Source: Streptomyces griseochromogenes
GTDB taxonomy: Bacteria > Actinomycetota > Actinomycetes > Streptomycetales > Streptomycetaceae
Assembly (NCBI RefSeq): GCF_001542625.1
Contig: NZ_CP016279.1
Span: forward strand, 10,230,001 to 10,294,000
DNA length: 64,000 nucleotides
Direction of reading: 5' to 3'
A program made the position numbers and the translations under genes. The notes below the pieces were generated by a model. The model was not told the DNA's origin. It did no database searches and worked only from the letters and a program-made list of their open reading frames with translations. Positions 63,979 through 64,000 of this stretch are shown here, in pieces; position 1 is the first letter of the stretch; every line of letters starts with the position of its first letter.

Positions 63979-64000
63979 CTGTATGTGGTTGTAAACCCGC

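Overview
The window is a stretch of high-GC actinobacterial chromosome, almost certainly Streptomyces. Reasons: the third-codon-position GC bias; many GTG and a few TTG starts; a futalosine (mqn) menaquinone pair; mycothiol-type maleylpyruvate isomerase proteins; a bacterial XPB helicase with its helicase-associated partner; a HelR/HelD-type RNA polymerase motor; an XRE/DUF5753 plus DUF397 pair; and groEL2-cspA-cysO-thrC in a row. The block from serC to thrC fits my memory of the Streptomyces core chromosome. I see no rRNA, tRNA, CRISPR array, prophage or intact transposon.

Layout. 0-6.4 kb: a truncated beta-propeller-like protein, a methyltransferase, an EamA exporter preceded by a 13-bp tandem repeat array, and a cassette on the minus strand made of a FemX-type aminoacyltransferase, a 43-residue Lys/Pro-rich peptide gene too short to be found by length, a perfect intercistronic hairpin and an ABC exporter. 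6.4-17.6 kb: a two-domain FAD/4Fe-4S dehydrogenase divergent from serC, a secreted propeller protein, an SGNH hydrolase, a Uma2 protein, an aldo/keto reductase, an RNA cyclic phosphodiesterase, a GNAT enzyme, and a MarR-MFS pair with a palindromic operator. 17.6-28.4 kb: a purine-type permease, a CtpE-like P-type ATPase, two tandem secreted paralogs with the vestige of a third, a sacsin-like ATPase and a DUF3027 zinc-ribbon protein. 28.7-32.2 kb: an MFS protein, a DUF2771 lipoprotein, mqnB and mqnD. 32.2-43.7 kb: a cold-shock protein, the helicase-associated protein with XPB, a secreted SH3-like protein, HelR and CutC. 43.7-52 kb: a maleylpyruvate isomerase gene broken by a 35-bp palindromic insertion, an SseB pair, an isomerase-GNAT fusion, and a MurNAc recycling group (RpiR regulator, murQ, PTS EIIBC). 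52-59.5 kb: a methyltransferase, an esterase, an Old Yellow Enzyme, a regulator group and a second Uma2 protein. 59.5-64 kb: groEL2 with a CIRCE operator on its promoter, cspA, the sulfur carrier cysO and thrC, headed by what reads as a SAM riboswitch.

How the genes fit together. Most are housekeeping and organised as short operons of one to three genes. The regulatory elements that can be read directly are the SAM riboswitch (thrC, perhaps cysO), CIRCE (groEL2), a DasR-like site on cutC, an RpiR box in front of the MurNAc genes, and a leader hairpin in front of a helix-turn-helix gene. Small repeated palindromic elements occur at three places, and an unrelated one has inactivated a gene. The best candidate for an undescribed system is the peptide/FemX/ABC exporter cassette at 2.55-6.0 kb.
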